The notes below the pieces were generated by a model. It did not search any database. It was not told the origin of the DNA and worked only from the letters and a program-made list of their open reading frames with translations. A DNA stretch of 64,000 nt from Halicephalobus mephisto (lineage: Eukaryota; Nematoda; Chromadorea; Rhabditida; Panagrolaimidae). The position numbers and the translations under genes are program-made. The stretch spans positions 248,001 through 312,000 of the forward strand of contig SWDT01000060.1 in the NCBI GenBank assembly GCA_009193035.1, read 5' to 3'. This document shows, one piece after another, positions 1 through 12,279 of this stretch. Numbering within the stretch: the stretch's first letter is position 1; each line of letters opens with the position of its first letter.

Positions 1-329
1 AAATAAGACAATTTGACAAAACTATGTGTACTGTGGCATCCGAAACACAACGCCAAGAATATATAAACTTATATTTTCGTGTCAAGACGGTTACCAGTAT
101 TTTCAGAAGAATTAATGAATTAAAAACAACAAACTACGGGTACATTGTAGCAGTGAGAACGAACCACCAATGACAGAAAAAACCTAAATGTCAATCACGT
201 TACTGTAAGAAAAACTATTTTTATCATAGTTTTTTTAAAATCCCCGGTAAAAATATTTTCTAGTTTGATTGAAAAAAATCAAAGCCTGGATTTCTAATCC
301 CTGTTTCACTGTTTGTTTGGCAAACCTGT

Positions 330-780
330 CAAACACTAATATACACAGTCATGAGAAGGAAAAGCTGGTGTGAATTCTGCCAGCTCTCGAGTCAAGATCG
401 CATCACCGTGTTTGCTCTAGATTCATTCGGAAAAGCGAAAAGCAGCTTTTAGCTTGAGAGCATGATTGTTTGTGTTTAGGTCTTGTCGACAAGGAGATGA
501 AGCTATGGGATACGGTCACATTGGGATAATCAGTTTCGATTAAGTCAGAAAGCTGGACAAACGCAAACAAAAATCATCATGAACACAATCCTTGTTTCAG
601 AAGAGATTCAGATGAATCCCTGGACAGACAAAACACTTTAGGATGGAAATGTTACTGAATATCTGGAGACCAGAATGTTGTAAATGAAGGAATGGGCAGA
701 GAGGAAGTATATGTTCACATGAGAAAGGAAAACGTTAATTAACGACATTGTAATAGGATGACATCCGATAAAATCTATAT
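330..780. other. Ordinary-complexity island, no gene
   Basis: GC-richer (ctctcgagtcaagatcgcat). No long open frame. Confidence 0.3.
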
Positions 781-788
781 ACTATACA

Positions 789-1290
789 AAATCTAGGGTA
801 TTACAGAAAGCGTCATTACATACGATGTTATTCGAAACAGAACATCAATTAACTATATCATACGAAGACAACTTACAATCAGTTTCGTATACTGTACAAA
901 ATCTAAGGTACAATCAAGCAAAAAAGTTCTAGTTTGTCTTAATTTAACTTGCTAACTTGTTTTCTGTTGTATTGTATGGTGTGGTATAGCGGACCCCGAG
1001 AACGGGACAAACGCTGAGGATAAAGAAGAAGAAGAAGACAAAATCTAAGGTACTACAGAAAGTATCATTATATACGATGTTATTCGAAACAGAACATCAA
1101 TTAACTATATCATATGAAGACAACTTACAATCAGTTTCGTATACTATACAAAATCTAAGGTACTACAGAAAGTGTCATCATACACAATGTTATTCAAAGC
1201 AAAATACTAATTGACTACATCATACGAAGACGACTTAGAATCAGCTTCATGTACTACACAAGATCTAAGGTACTACAGAAAATACTATCC
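789..1290. repeat. 110-bp tandem repeat, about 4.5 units
   Basis: The marker aaatctaagg recurs at 789, 899, 1041, 1151 and 1261. Spacing is exactly 110 bp except for the second gap of 142 bp, which is explained by an insertion. Units contain cagaaagtgtcatta, gatgttattcgaaacagaac and tcatacgaagacaactta. Confidence 0.9.
912..1037 (+). mobile_element. 5'-truncated non-LTR retrotransposon 3' end with 16-bp target duplication
   Basis: A 126-bp insert splits one 110-bp repeat unit and is flanked by perfect direct repeats acaaaatctaaggtac at 896-911 and 1038-1053. It ends in a GAA simple repeat preceded by cggaccccgagaacgggac. This is typical of RTE-like LINE 3' tails with a microsatellite end. It has no coding capacity. 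The family name is an inference. Confidence 0.75.
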
Positions 1291-1748
1291 TATTTGTGGG
1301 CACTGAAAACAAAACACCAATCGCGTATTTTCACTGATTTCAACACCCAATTTCTATATAAACATAGCAATTGAACTAGTAAACGAAACCATTGACAATC
1401 TGCGAGTAGGAGGTGCTTGAAATGATCTCAGCCAAACCATCGTCAATCATAAAAATCACAATCTTCGCGATACTCAAACACTTGATTTGCTTTTAGTTGC
1501 TACTGTCGATCGCCGACAACCAAGTCGAACGACTATTTGCTCATATTGGCGCTTTTTCTTTTAATCCAAAACTCGAAAGCTTGCTTTTGAGTCTCTGATT
1601 GGTTGATTTAATGAGCTTTGGCTACCGATAGCTGTTAATCTCAGACATTGGTGAAACACACCTTAATACAATCGCTTCGCGGCGGCGCTTCTGCTGAATG
1701 TTTATCGAGGAGAATACTCTTCTGTGAAAGCTGCTAACGAGAAATTGA

Positions 1749-1958
1749 GTGCTACCGAGAAGCGTTGATGAAAGCAAATACTGTCTTCTCGCTGGGCCGA
1801 TTAGCCTCTTGATCAACTCGAATGTTGATGAGCAAATCAAAGCATCAATTTCACAGTCATTGAAAATTGGAAAAGTTTGTGCAAATTCAAGAGTTGACGA
1901 AAACAGGGAGAAGCAGAAACTAGTCAGAGTTCTTGGCAAAGTGTCCTACACCAAATGA
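1749..1958 (+). other. Open frame of unknown status in ordinary-complexity DNA
   Basis: A 69-codon plus-strand frame begins at a GTG and reads VDESKYCLLAGPISLLINSN and on. It lies in an island with near-coding base composition (about 1500-1960). The opposite strand is also open over 105 codons, so one strand is by chance. There is no clear start context, splice site or family match. It may be an exon, a gene remnant or noncoding. Confidence 0.15.
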
Positions 1959-1969
1959 ACATACTTTAG

Positions 1970-2140
1970 TAAAATGTAATCAATGCCAAATAGTTAGTTT
2001 TTGGCGCAACGTAACTGGTACTAAATAGTGAATTTTTAGCGTAATGTAACTGGTACTAAATAGTAAATGTTTGGCGCAATGTAATCAATGCCAAATAGTG
2101 AATTTTTGGCGTAGTGTAACTAATGTTAAATTTTTAATTC
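1970..2140. repeat. Short tandem repeats with ttggcgcaatgtaa
   Basis: About four degenerate units of 33-47 bp each carry a form of aatagtgaatttttggcg and aatgtaactggtact. Confidence 0.7.
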
Positions 2141-2184
2141 AAAACAGAAATTTTATGAGTTCTTTTTAGAAAGTTTAACAATAT

Positions 2185-2345
2185 ACTGTGACATTCAGAA
2201 CACTTTGCCAAGGAATGGAAATTAATGATTTCGACGTGACGTAACTTATGCCGAATTTTTTGTTTATGATATTATTTTTAAAAATTTTTTTGAGAATTTT
2301 AGTTTCATATTATAGAATTCAGAACACTTTGCCAAGGAATGGAAA
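2185..2345. repeat. Two copies of a 31-bp repeat
   Basis: The sequence attcagaacactttgccaag, followed by gaatggaaatt, occurs near 2193 and 2318. It resembles parts of the 125-bp satellite at 19 kb read on the other strand, and a piece at the window start (ggcatccgaaacacaacgcc). Confidence 0.6.
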
Positions 2346-3011
2346 TTGCCTCCCACGATTTAAAAAATATCCGTCGATAAATCTAGACTCATGTCGATCA
2401 TGTCTTCATTTGCCGGTAGGTGGCCCGACCTTGAGGCTCGACTCTGTTGACGAGTCCATTACACAAAAAACCAGGGCAGAAAACATGAGGGAGTTGTAAA
2501 ATTTCGCATCCTATACAATGCCGAGATTAACTGTGGGAAAACTTTTCCATAAAAAAATTCTTTACAAAAATAATCTTAGTCATAAAAAAATTGACAAACC
2601 TCGATCGTTTTCAAAATCGGTCAAATTCAAGTTAAAATCGGCAAGGTACTAAAACAATTTTCAATCAGTCATTCATAGTCATTATCTTGCATTAAAGGAA
2701 AAAGAGAAACACGCAAAACGACACGAGAAGCGATTCGCGAAAAAGAATCGGTATATCATCGCCACAGGGAGCCATGTCGATAAACATGCAAAGACGGATT
2801 TTCTTCATCAGAGCTAGGGTGTCAAGAATTGTTCTTTAAATTTAGTTATCTGGATAACGTTGATAAATGGGGACGGAGAATAGTGAATTTCGAAATTGAG
2901 AAATCAGAAGGTGAACTTGAATAGTGTCTATTTTTGGAAATAAAGTTTTGTTTTCAATCACTATCTAAGTTTGCATAGTGAAAATTTCCAATTAAAAACA
3001 ACTTTGGACAG

Positions 3012-3419
3012 TGTCTGATTTAAAAATAGTTAATTTTAGTGACTATCCAAATTTGAATAACGTCTAATTTGGATAGTGACTGAGGATAATGCTTTTTAAA
3101 TGAACACTATCCAGGTTTGTTTTCGGAGTTCCTTTCACTGAACCGAGCTCGGATAGTGTCTGTTTTTTGAAACATCGATCTTGCTAGACACTATCCAAGT
3201 TTGGTGAGTAGTCTAGTTAGTGCAATTTTGGATAGTGTTTAGAAAAATCGATTCATTTAAAAAATAGACACTATCCAAGTTTACTTCCACAAGTCTGCTC
3301 CCTGAACCAAACTCGGATAGTGTCTGTTTTTAAAAGCATATCGATCTTTCTAGACACTATCCAACTTCAGCACAAACCAAACTCGGATAGTGTCTAAAAA
3401 TCGCTTTTTTGAATTTAGA
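3012..3419. repeat. Palindromic 'actatcc' repeat block, copy 1
   Basis: The block is built of alternating gacactatccaagttt and aaactcggatagtgtc, that is, many short inverted repeats that can pair with each other. It is nearly the same as 5931-6414. Weaker relatives extend upstream to about 2900. Confidence 0.85.
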
Positions 3420-3639
3420 TGTTATTTTAATTGTATAAAATCAGGTACAAACCTTTTTTAATCAGTACCTAATCTAGTTTCCCAAACACAACTTCATCTT
3501 GTTACACATGCAAGACACTCATTGTTCTCCATCAATAAGTCCACATTCGATATAAATCACGAACTGTAATCTTGCGCAAATGATCCGACCACAAAGAAGA
3601 TGATAAATGTGGTCTGCTCTCCCGACACTGATAATTGAA

Positions 3640-4025
3640 TTAAATATTTGCAAAATAAAGAAAATCATGGAAAATAAAAATTGTAAAATTTAAATTTAAA
3701 GAAATTTAAAAACTAACAAATTTAAAAATTTAGAAAATTTAAAATTAAAGAAGTTTAAAATTTAGAAAATTGAAATTTGAAAAAATTAAGATATCTAAAA
3801 TTTTAGAAATTTTGAGAATTAAAAATTTTAAAAATTAAGATATTTAAAATTTTAGAAATTTTGAGAATTAAAAATTTAGAAATTCAGATATTTAGAATTT
3901 TGGAAATTTCGAGAATTAAAAATTTTAAAAATTAAGATATTTAGAAAATTAAAAATTTAGAAATTAAGATATTTGAAATTTTAGAAATTTTGAGAATTAA
4001 AAATTTAAAAAATTTAAAAATTTCA
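3640..4025. repeat. A-rich simple sequence with short tandem units
   Basis: Degenerate units of about 55-60 bp (attaagatatttaaaatttt, agaaattttgagaatt). Nothing else is seen in it. Confidence 0.6.
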
Positions 4026-4380
4026 AATGCGGAATCGGAAATGTCAAAGAGACAACTGTCAAATTTGTGTCTACACCGGAATCAAATTTGACAGACCTTT
4101 GTCAAAACTGTCATTTAATGACAGTTAACAAACAATCGAGTTAGGCCCAAAAGTTGTTGATACTGTAACTTGGTGATACACACGAGAACAAGCTAGCGAA
4201 TCGAGCAAGACTCACATGTGCTTCGAAAACAAATAAAGGAGACTCGCGGTTTAACCACTCATTGGAAAATAGAAAACATTGAGAAGAATGATTTTAAAAC
4301 ACTCAAGTGGGGAACTTTGAACAGGTACAGTAATTGAGGGAAGTGATGTCAAAAATAGGTGTGATTGAAACTCGAACCTG
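4025..4380. other. Ordinary-complexity island with 'tgtcaaa' words
   Basis: 4040-4130 holds a cluster of direct and inverted tgtcaaa/tttgaca words (acagacctttgtcaaaactg). No coding frame. Confidence 0.35.
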
Positions 4381-4860
4381 GATTAATTTCGAAATTAAAA
4401 AGAATTTTGTTTTTTATACGGTCCTGGAGAGAAAGTTTGGAAAAGTTTAAATTACGTTTTGGTCCTGAAGAGATTTAAAAAAGTTTAAATTATATTTTGA
4501 TCCTGAAGAGAAAAATTTACGAGTTTCAGTTATGCCTAGGTCCCAGAGCAAAAGTTTCAAACAACTTCTAGTTATATTTAGGTCTTATAGCGAAAATGTT
4601 AAACAACTTCTAATTATGCCTAGGTCCCGCAACGAAATTTTTAAATGTTTCAAATCACTTTTTGTCTCACAGCGAAAATCTCAAACAACTTCTAGTTATA
4701 CTTAGGTCTTATAGCGAAAGTGTTAAACAATTTCTAATTATGCCTAAGTCCCGCAACGAAATTTTTAAATAAGTTTTAAATCACTTTTTGTCTCACAGCG
4801 AAAATCTCAAACTTTTGAGTCATTCTTTTTTGTCCCACAGTGAAAATTTTGAAAAATTAA
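4380..4860. repeat. Tandem array with 'tcccgcaacgaaa' cores
   Basis: About eight units of 50-110 bp carry forms of ggtcccgcaacgaaattt or gtctcacagcgaaaatct, mixed with aacttctagttatacttagg. Confidence 0.75.
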
Positions 4861-5159
4861 AATAATTTTTATTTTTTTACTCAAATAGACTTTTTAATTT
4901 TACCGTAATCTAAATCTCGAAAATTATAAATTTGCAAATAATTCTAAGAGTTAAGCAAGTTCCCATCGATGCTTTATCCGAAAACAAAAGAACAAGTTGG
5001 TAGAATGAAAAGAGGAAGACATCCGTTCGTGGGAAACTTGCGCGTCTGCCTTGATGTAAACGAGAAGGTTATGCGACACTAGACCCGGCTGTAGATTGTC
5101 CTTAAAGAGCCAGTAACCAAGCTTATGGTCGAAAAATGAATTAAATATTGTTCATGGGA

Positions 5160-5640
5160 TCTTCATTTAAAACATCATTAAAGAATAAAAGTTAAAAAAT
5201 TATTAAATAAAAAATCACTGGTCCTGAAACGAATAATAGTCAAAAAATCAACAACTAAATTTACTATAAAATATGATTTAAAAATTTTTCGCCTCAGGAT
5301 TTATTTTTCAAATGTCTTTAAAAAATTAAAATCAAAGAAATTATTAAATAAAAAATCACTGGTCCCGAAGCGAATAATATTCAAAAAATCAACTAAATTT
5401 AAAATTGAAAATAATTTAGAAATTTTTCGCCTCAGGACCAATTTTTCAAATGTCTTTAAAAAATTAAAATCAAAGAAATTATTAAATAAAAAATCACTGG
5501 TCCCGAAGCGAATAATATTCAAAAAATCAACAACTAAATTTAAAATTGAAAATAATTTGGAAATTTTTCTCCTCAGAATTAATTTTTCAAATATCTTTAA
5601 AAACTAAAATTTAAAAAATCATTGATCCCACGATGAATGA
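5160..5640. repeat. About 127-bp tandem repeat, 3.5 units
   Basis: Units contain cactggtcccgaagcgaata, ttcgcctcaggacc and tcaaatgtctttaaaaaatt. A minus-strand open frame over it is a by-product of the repeat. Confidence 0.85.
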
Positions 5641-5930
5641 TTATTTGATATTTTTTATTTTGGGTTTTTTAAATAAAATATAAAAAATTTTTGAATTAAA
5701 AAATGGAGTAAACATAGGGTATAGTCCAAATGAAAAAAGATAAATTAAAAACATTCATTTGACAACCATTAGTGTTAAAATATAATGATAGAAGATACCA
5801 AAAGTCGTTAAACACCGATTAATGAATCACTGATAACATTTCAAAGGTGGTTTGTATTTGAAAAAATGTCTTAGTACGAAAAACACCATCGAATTAAAAC
5901 TAGAAGTAATTTTAAATAATGTCTGATTTA

Positions 5931-6414
5931 AAAATAGTTAATTTTAGTGACTATCCAAGTTTGAATAACGTCTAATTTGGATAGTGACTGAGGATAATGC
6001 TTTTTAAATGAACACTATCCAAGTTTGTTTTCGGAGTTCCTTTCACTGAACCAAACTCGGATAGTGTCTGTTTTTAAAAGCATATCGATCTTGCTAGACA
6101 CTATCCAGGTTTGTTTTCGGAGTTCCTTTCACTGAACCGAGCTCGGATAGTGTCTGTTTTTAAAAGCATATCGATCTTGCTAGACACTATCCAAGTTTGA
6201 TGAGTAGTCTAGTGAGTGCAATTTTGGATATTGTTTAGAAAAATCGATTCATTTAAAAAATAGACACTATCCAAGTTTATTTCCACAAGTTTGCTCCTTG
6301 AACCAAACTCGGATAGTGTCTGTTTTTAAAAGCATATCGATCTTTCTAGACACTATCCAACTTCAGCACAAACCAAACATGGATAGTGTCTAAAAATCGC
6401 TTTTTTGAATTTAG
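5931..6414. repeat. Palindromic 'actatcc' repeat block, copy 2
   Basis: Same order of motifs as 3012-3419, with one additional unit of about 80 bp near 6010-6110. A further half-unit lies at 6480-6510. It is either a block duplication or a transposon with internal tandem inverted repeats. Confidence 0.85.
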
Positions 6415-6529
6415 ACACTATTAAACTATTTTTTTATTTTAATGAATTTAATTATGAATATTTCCTACAAAAATAACTATTTTCGAAAACAGACACTATC
6501 CATTTTTGGTTTTAAAAATAACATTCTCG

Positions 6530-6900
6530 TCGAAACTATTTTTATTTTGATTTTAACGCCCACAAAAGTGTCAAATTGAACCTCTTATTACGGTCATATA
6601 GAATTCCTTGTTCAAAGCTCTTCGCCGAAGCCAGATTAAGGAAATCAAATCAATCAAAAAACGAAGACTTTCAACAAGCGGTAATTTGAGCTGCAAAATG
6701 GAACATTTGATTCGGTCGATTTGAGCAGCTTATCGCTTGGACAAATTTGGCAAGTCTTCGTTGGAACCAAAAGCGGCATCTTCTCACTGGATATGGACAA
6801 CAAATAAAACAAAGACACAGTATTTAAAAAATATCATTTTACATTTCTACGGCCTTGTCAGATTTAATTCGTCATAGATTGTTCTAATCAGATAAGATAA
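6530..6900. other. Ordinary-complexity island, no gene
   Basis: Mixed sequence (for example tcttcgccgaagccagatta). No supported frame. Confidence 0.3.
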
Positions 6901-6949
6901 TCCAAAAGAAAACTAATTACGGACCTTTGAAATTATACAATTATAAAAA

Positions 6950-7780
6950 TTGAAAATAACCATAATTCGGAAATTGCCCAAAAACGGAAATTTTTGAATT
7001 TATTTTAAATTTTTAAAATTTTTTAAAATTTTCGAATTTATTTTAAATTTTTAAATTTATTTAAAATTTATTTTAAATTTTTAAATTAACTTTTAAATTT
7101 TTTGAAATTTTCTACATTATCCGAAATTTTTAGAATTTGAAAAAGTAATTTCGAAATTACAGTATTGTAAAAAGTAAAAATGAATATTTTTTATACAATT
7201 TTTTGATTTTTTTAGAAATTTATAAAATGCAAGGTTTTAGAGGATTATAGAAGGTTCTAGAAATTTTCCTAAAACTATAAAAGATTCCAGAAGCTCATAT
7301 AAGATTCTACAAAGTTTTCAGAAATTTCAAAATTCTTCGTAAATTTTGGAAGATTTTTAAAGTTCGATAAACATTTTTAAAATTTTTGTTTTTAAGGATT
7401 CTGAAGGTTTCTACAAAGTTCCACAAAGTTTTTAGAAATTTCAGAATTTTTCGTAAATTTTAAAAGATTTTTAAAATTTGAAAAAAATAAAAATATTTTA
7501 AAAAATTCTTGTTTTTAAGGATTCTGAAAATTTTTAGAGGATTTTACAAAGTTTTTAGAAATTTCAGAATTCTTCGTAAATTTTAAAAGATTTTTAAAAT
7601 TCTTATTTTTAAGGATTCTGAAGGTTTCTACAAAGTTCCACAAAGTTTTCAGAAATTTCAGAATTTTTCGTAAATTTTAAAAGATTTTTAAGATTTGAAA
7701 AAAATAAAAATATTTTAAAAAATTCTTGTTTTTAAGGATTCTGAAGGTTTCTGGAAGGTTCTATAGAATTTCAGTTTTAA
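6950..7780. repeat. AT-rich DNA followed by 'aaggattctgaaggtttcta' array
   Basis: 6950-7140 is simple A/T. From about 7230, units of about 60-130 bp repeat aaggattctgaaggtttcta, caaagtttttagaaatttca and gaattcttcgtaaatttt. Confidence 0.75.
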
Positions 7781-8029
7781 TGACGGTAAAAATAAAATAA
7801 TTGTCAGAAAAACGCCAAACAAGCCAGTTCTCGATTTTCGGTAATTAAACGGGCTGGAAGCTGCTTTACTCGTGTTAATTTCAACTCGTATACAAGTAGG
7901 GAATTGCCTGGGGGCCAAATTTAAACAAAAGCAAATAAAGCGTTTCTCAAATCAAAGCAATAATGTCCCTCGACCGTTATCGCTTAAAGTAATCTTGTTT
8001 TACTGCCAGAGGACTCTACATGATGACAA

Positions 8030-8450
8030 CATATAAAACAAAAAAATTGTTAACTAAAAACAGAAAATTGACTTTTTTCAAAAAAAAGATTACTGTAAAA
8101 CAATAAAAATTCACAATTATGAAATTCAAAATTTATTTCGAAATTAATTTTTGAAAGATTTTCGAAATTAAAAAAATTTTATTTTCAAAAATTAAAAAAT
8201 TTTAAGGAATTTTTATTTTTTAAAAATTCAAAAAAATTTTTAAAGATTTTTGAAAATTTTTATTTTTTAAAATTTTTTTAATTTTAAAATTTTAAGAATT
8301 TTCAGAAAATTCAGAAAATGTAAAAAATCACAATTTTTTTATTTTTAGAAATTTTAAATTTGGATTTTTTAAAAATTTTTAATTTTCGAAAATTTTTAGA
8401 AATTTCAATTTTAAAACTTTTTAAAATTAAAAAATTTCAGAATCTTCTTT
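8030..8450. other. AT-rich simple sequence, no gene
   Basis: Runs of A and T with short 'aattttt' words. Nothing else is seen. Confidence 0.6.
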
Positions 8451-8799
8451 TGGATTCTAGAAGTTATTTTTAAATTCAAAAAAATGGAATTACTGTAGTC
8501 GAAAACAATGTTCTTAGTTACCGTAATCCAAAAGTATGCGAAAAAAGTTCTGTTTACTTGAAACAGTAATCTCGATTCGGATGACTGTTTTTCAAACATG
8601 AGAACTGGCAAAAGTATCGAGATCAAAGAAATCCCAAAGCTGCTCAAAGCTGCTCAAAAACCTGTAGCGGCACGTCAATCCACTCAATGGGCGGAAACAA
8701 AAGGGATTGCTTGGTCAGCTGGAGTGGTCGATTGAGGTTAGCCCGATTAGAATGGCCGGCGAAAATTGACTTGTAAATGAGAGCGGAATTGACACCAAC

Positions 8800-9115
8800 C
8801 CCAAAAATCCCAAAATCCAAAATTCAAAAAATCCAAAAAACCCCAAAAATCCAAAAAACTCAAAAAACTCCAAAATTCAAAAAATCCCAAGATTCAAAAA
8901 CTTCAAAATCCAAAAAATCCCAAAATTCAAAAAACCCCAAAAATCCCAAAATCCAAAAAACTCCAAAATTCAAAAAATCCCAAAATTCAAAAAATCCAAA
9001 AAACTCCAAAAACTTCAAAAATCCAAAAAACTCCAAAATTCAAAAAATCCCAAAATCTAAAAAACCCCTAAAACCCCTAAAATCCTAAAAATCCCAAAAA
9101 TCCTAAAAATTGTGC
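8800..9115. repeat. Short-period minisatellite of 'aaaaatccc' and 'aaaactcc' words
   Basis: Period about 9-15 bp, C/A only on the plus strand. It produces a long Lys/Pro/Ser/Asn frame that is not a gene. Confidence 0.85.
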
Positions 9116-9399
9116 AAAATAAATTCAAAAATTAATATACTGTTTAAATTTATAAAATTAATTTGTTATTGAACATGTTGATGAACAAATATGTCTGACA
9201 TCTGTAGGATATTCATATGGTCATTTAAATGAAGAAAACCGAAATTGAAGGAGGTCAACAGGAAAGGCGATTATTATAACAGCAGCTGGTCGAAAGTCAT
9301 CGATACAGTAGGATACAAACAAATTATGATTGTTTCAGAAGAAGTCAGATAATGCAAATTTTGTTTGTCAAAAACCGGAAAATTTTGAATTTTTTCAAA

Positions 9400-9930
9400 G
9401 TCCTATTTGTTTCGAAAAAATGAAAAAAATTAAAAAAATATTTTTTTTTTAAATTTAAATTTTTTCTTTAGGACCTAATAGTGAAAATTACGTGTAAAAA
9501 TTTTGGAAACTTGTTTTCAATGTCAAAAAAATTAAAAAAATATTTTTTTTTAAATTTAAATTTTTTCTGTGGAACATAATAGTGAAAATTATGTATAAAA
9601 ATCTTGAAAATTTGTTTTCAATGTTAAAAAAATTGAAGAAATATTTTTTTAAAAAAAAATTTATATTTTCTTTGCAGGACCTGAATGATGGAAATTATGA
9701 GTAAAATTTTGGCAAAATGTTCGTAGTATCAAAATTCTGTAATTTCCCTCCAGAACCAAATTCTAAAAATTACAAAATTTTAACAACTTATTCCTAATGC
9801 CAAAAATTAATAATTTCACTCTAAAACATTAAAATAAATTAATTTAAAAATTCTTGGCATAATGTTCATTTTGCCAAAATTTGACAATTTCGCGTCAAGA
9901 CAAAGAATTTTCAATTTTTTTCTTGTTCAT
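9400..9930. repeat. About 115-bp degenerate tandem repeat
   Basis: Units carry taaatttaaattttttcttt, ggacctaatagtgaaaatta and aatttgttttcaatgtcaaa. They degrade rightwards into units with tttgccaaaattt. Confidence 0.65.
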
Positions 9931-9944
9931 TTTGCCAAAATTGT

Positions 9945-10200
9945 TTTTTTTTTTTAAATTTGGAAAAATAATTTTTACTTTTTATTTAAAAAATAATTTT
10001 TACTTTTTATTTAAAAAATAATTTTTGTTTTTTATTCAAAAAATAATTTTTACTTTTTATTTAAAAAATAATTTTTACTTTTTATTCAAAAAATAGTTTT
10101 TACTTTTTATTTAAAAAATAATTTTTACTTTTTATTCAAAAAATAATTTTTACTTTTTATTCAAAAAATAGTTTTTGTTTTTTATTTAAAAAATAATCAT
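9945..10200. repeat. About 28-bp tandem array 'tttactttttatttaaaaaa'
   Basis: About nine near-perfect units of aataatttttactttttatt with a short aaaaaa joint. Confidence 0.9.
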
Positions 10201-10489
10201 TATATTCGAAATTTTGAAAAATTTTAATAATGACGATCTGGACCAGTCAATTTTTAATTTGACAGTTTTTCCAAAAAAAATGATTTGTGATAGAAATTTG
10301 CAAAAAAAATCATTTTTTAAAAAATGTCAAAAATGTGCCAAACAATAGAAACAAATTTTCTTTGAGAATTTTCAGATAAAATCAGATACGGTAGACAACT
10401 TGTCAAAAAAAATTACTTTTGTCAAAGATTCGGCAAATTTGGGGTTTCTTTGATCTTTTTAGAGAAGTTTAACTTTATCAAGATCAAGG

Positions 10490-11150
10490 ACACGAGAACA
10501 GAACAATTAGTTAAAAATTAAAATTAAAATTAAATAAAAAATTTTAAAAAAATAAAAAATTTAAAAAAAATTAAAATTTAAAAAAAAAATAAATCTTTTA
10601 AAATTAATTTAATTTAATTTAAAATAAATTAAAATTGAAAATTAAACTAAATTAAAAATGAAAATAATTTTAAAAAATTTAACAAATAAAAATTTTTATT
10701 TTAATTTAAAAAATTTGTATGTTTTAAATATTTTTTTAAATTTGTAAATTTCTTTAAATTTTAAAAATTTAAATTTTAAAAATCAAGAAAATTTAAAAAT
10801 TAGAAAATCAAGAAAATTGAAACTTTTAAAAAATAAAAAACTAGAAATCTAGATTACCGTAATCTCATATAGGTCGTGACATTGTTTCTGAATTCACCGT
10901 AAAACAATTTTTAGGACGATTAGTCGACTCCAATCTCTGTTTTCAGACAATAATTGAGGTTTCGAATACGAAATTGAAATCGGCTAATTGAAAATATTAT
11001 TTACGGTAGATCTTTGGAACCTGTTCTGAAGGCTTAAGGATTACTGTAATTAAGATTTTAATCGAAAAATTGAAAAAATTAAATTTTTTCGAAAATTTAA
11101 AAACTTTATTATTTAATAAAAAATAAAAAATAAATTTTTATTTTGATTTA
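10490..11150. other. AT-rich simple DNA with one complex island
   Basis: A/T runs make up 10490-10840 and 11050-11150. 10850-11045 is of ordinary complexity (gtaatctcatataggtcgtg and on). No gene recognised. Confidence 0.5.
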
Positions 11151-11229
11151 AATTTGAATTTCAATAAAAGTTCGATTTTGATTTTAAATTTAATTGGGAT
11201 TTTAATTTTGAAGATCTGTTTAGTTTTCA

Positions 11230-11715
11230 TCTTTTGTCTTATGATGATTTTAACTTGTACTTTGATCCCAGTTTTCTGTTGGATTCTGATTATTTATTGT
11301 ATCTTGACTAAGATCTAAATCCTCATTTTATTTCCTATCCGATTTCGAACTATATCCCCAGTTGGTCTCGATCCTAACTTTTCAGTCAATTTCGATCTTT
11401 TACCTTGATTTTAATTTAGATTCTGAATCCAGTTTTCTGTTGGATTCTGATAATTTATTGTATCTCGATTTGGATTTAAATCCTCATCTTATTTCCTATC
11501 CAATTTCGAACTAAATCCCTAATTGATCTCGGTTCTAACTTTCTAGTCAATTTCGATCTTTTACTCTATTTTGATTTTAATTTAGATTCTGAATCCAGTT
11601 TTTATTGGATTCTGATTCTTTATTGTATCTTGACTTGGATCTAAATCTCCATCTTATTTCCTATGCAATTCTGAACTAGATCCCTAATTGATCTCGGTTC
11701 TAACTTTCCAATCAA
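11230..11715. repeat. About 165-bp tandem repeat, three units
   Basis: The word ccagttttctgttggattct or a variant recurs near 11268, 11429 and 11595. Units contain cctcattttatttcctatcc and ttgatctcggttctaacttt. Confidence 0.85.
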
Positions 11716-12100
11716 TTTCGATGCTCTACCTCGTGTTGATCTCGATCGTGGTCCAGATCGGAACTCTCCACCTGGCTCGGATGCCGACTGGGACGGTGCG
11801 GGAGCAATCTGTGCCGCTTTGAACTGTTGTTGTCCTCAACATTAAACATGTTAATTACAGTGTCGGTGTCGCGCAAAGGGGCTACTGTCAGAAACTTTCC
11901 GCTTGAATCACTTTCACAGAATCCATATTGTTTTCACGAAAAAAGGATGAATTCAATTTAGATCTATGTCATTTTAGAAAATTTTTTCTGCGATCGAACA
12001 TTGTTTAGGATAATGGACCCAAAAATCCTTGTTTTACATCCGCAAAAATATTTGCAAAATTCACCGTAGGGGTGTGAGAATATTTGTGGACTCAACAACT
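11715..12100. other. Ordinary-complexity island, GC-richer
   Basis: 11715-11900 is notably GC-rich (ccacctggctcggatgccga, acggtgcgggagcaatctg). No open frame with splice sites convinced me. It could be an exon, an enhancer or the relic of an element. Confidence 0.3.
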
Positions 12101-12279
12101 ATCTGCGGATTTGGGGGATTAGATCCGAGTTCAATCTTCTTAGAGACAATGCGCGAGCCAAAGTTTGGGAATGTGGATTGACTTGATCCGTTACAGATTT
12201 AGAACATTTAAGGATATTCTTAATCGGATGAGTGAAAACAAGAAAAGACAGAAATAATTTGGAAAAAGGGATTGGATAA

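Noticed and set aside
8777..9088. 103-codon Lys/Pro/Asn/Ser frame
   Set aside because: It lies wholly in a 9-15-bp minisatellite; the periodicity explains the open frame.
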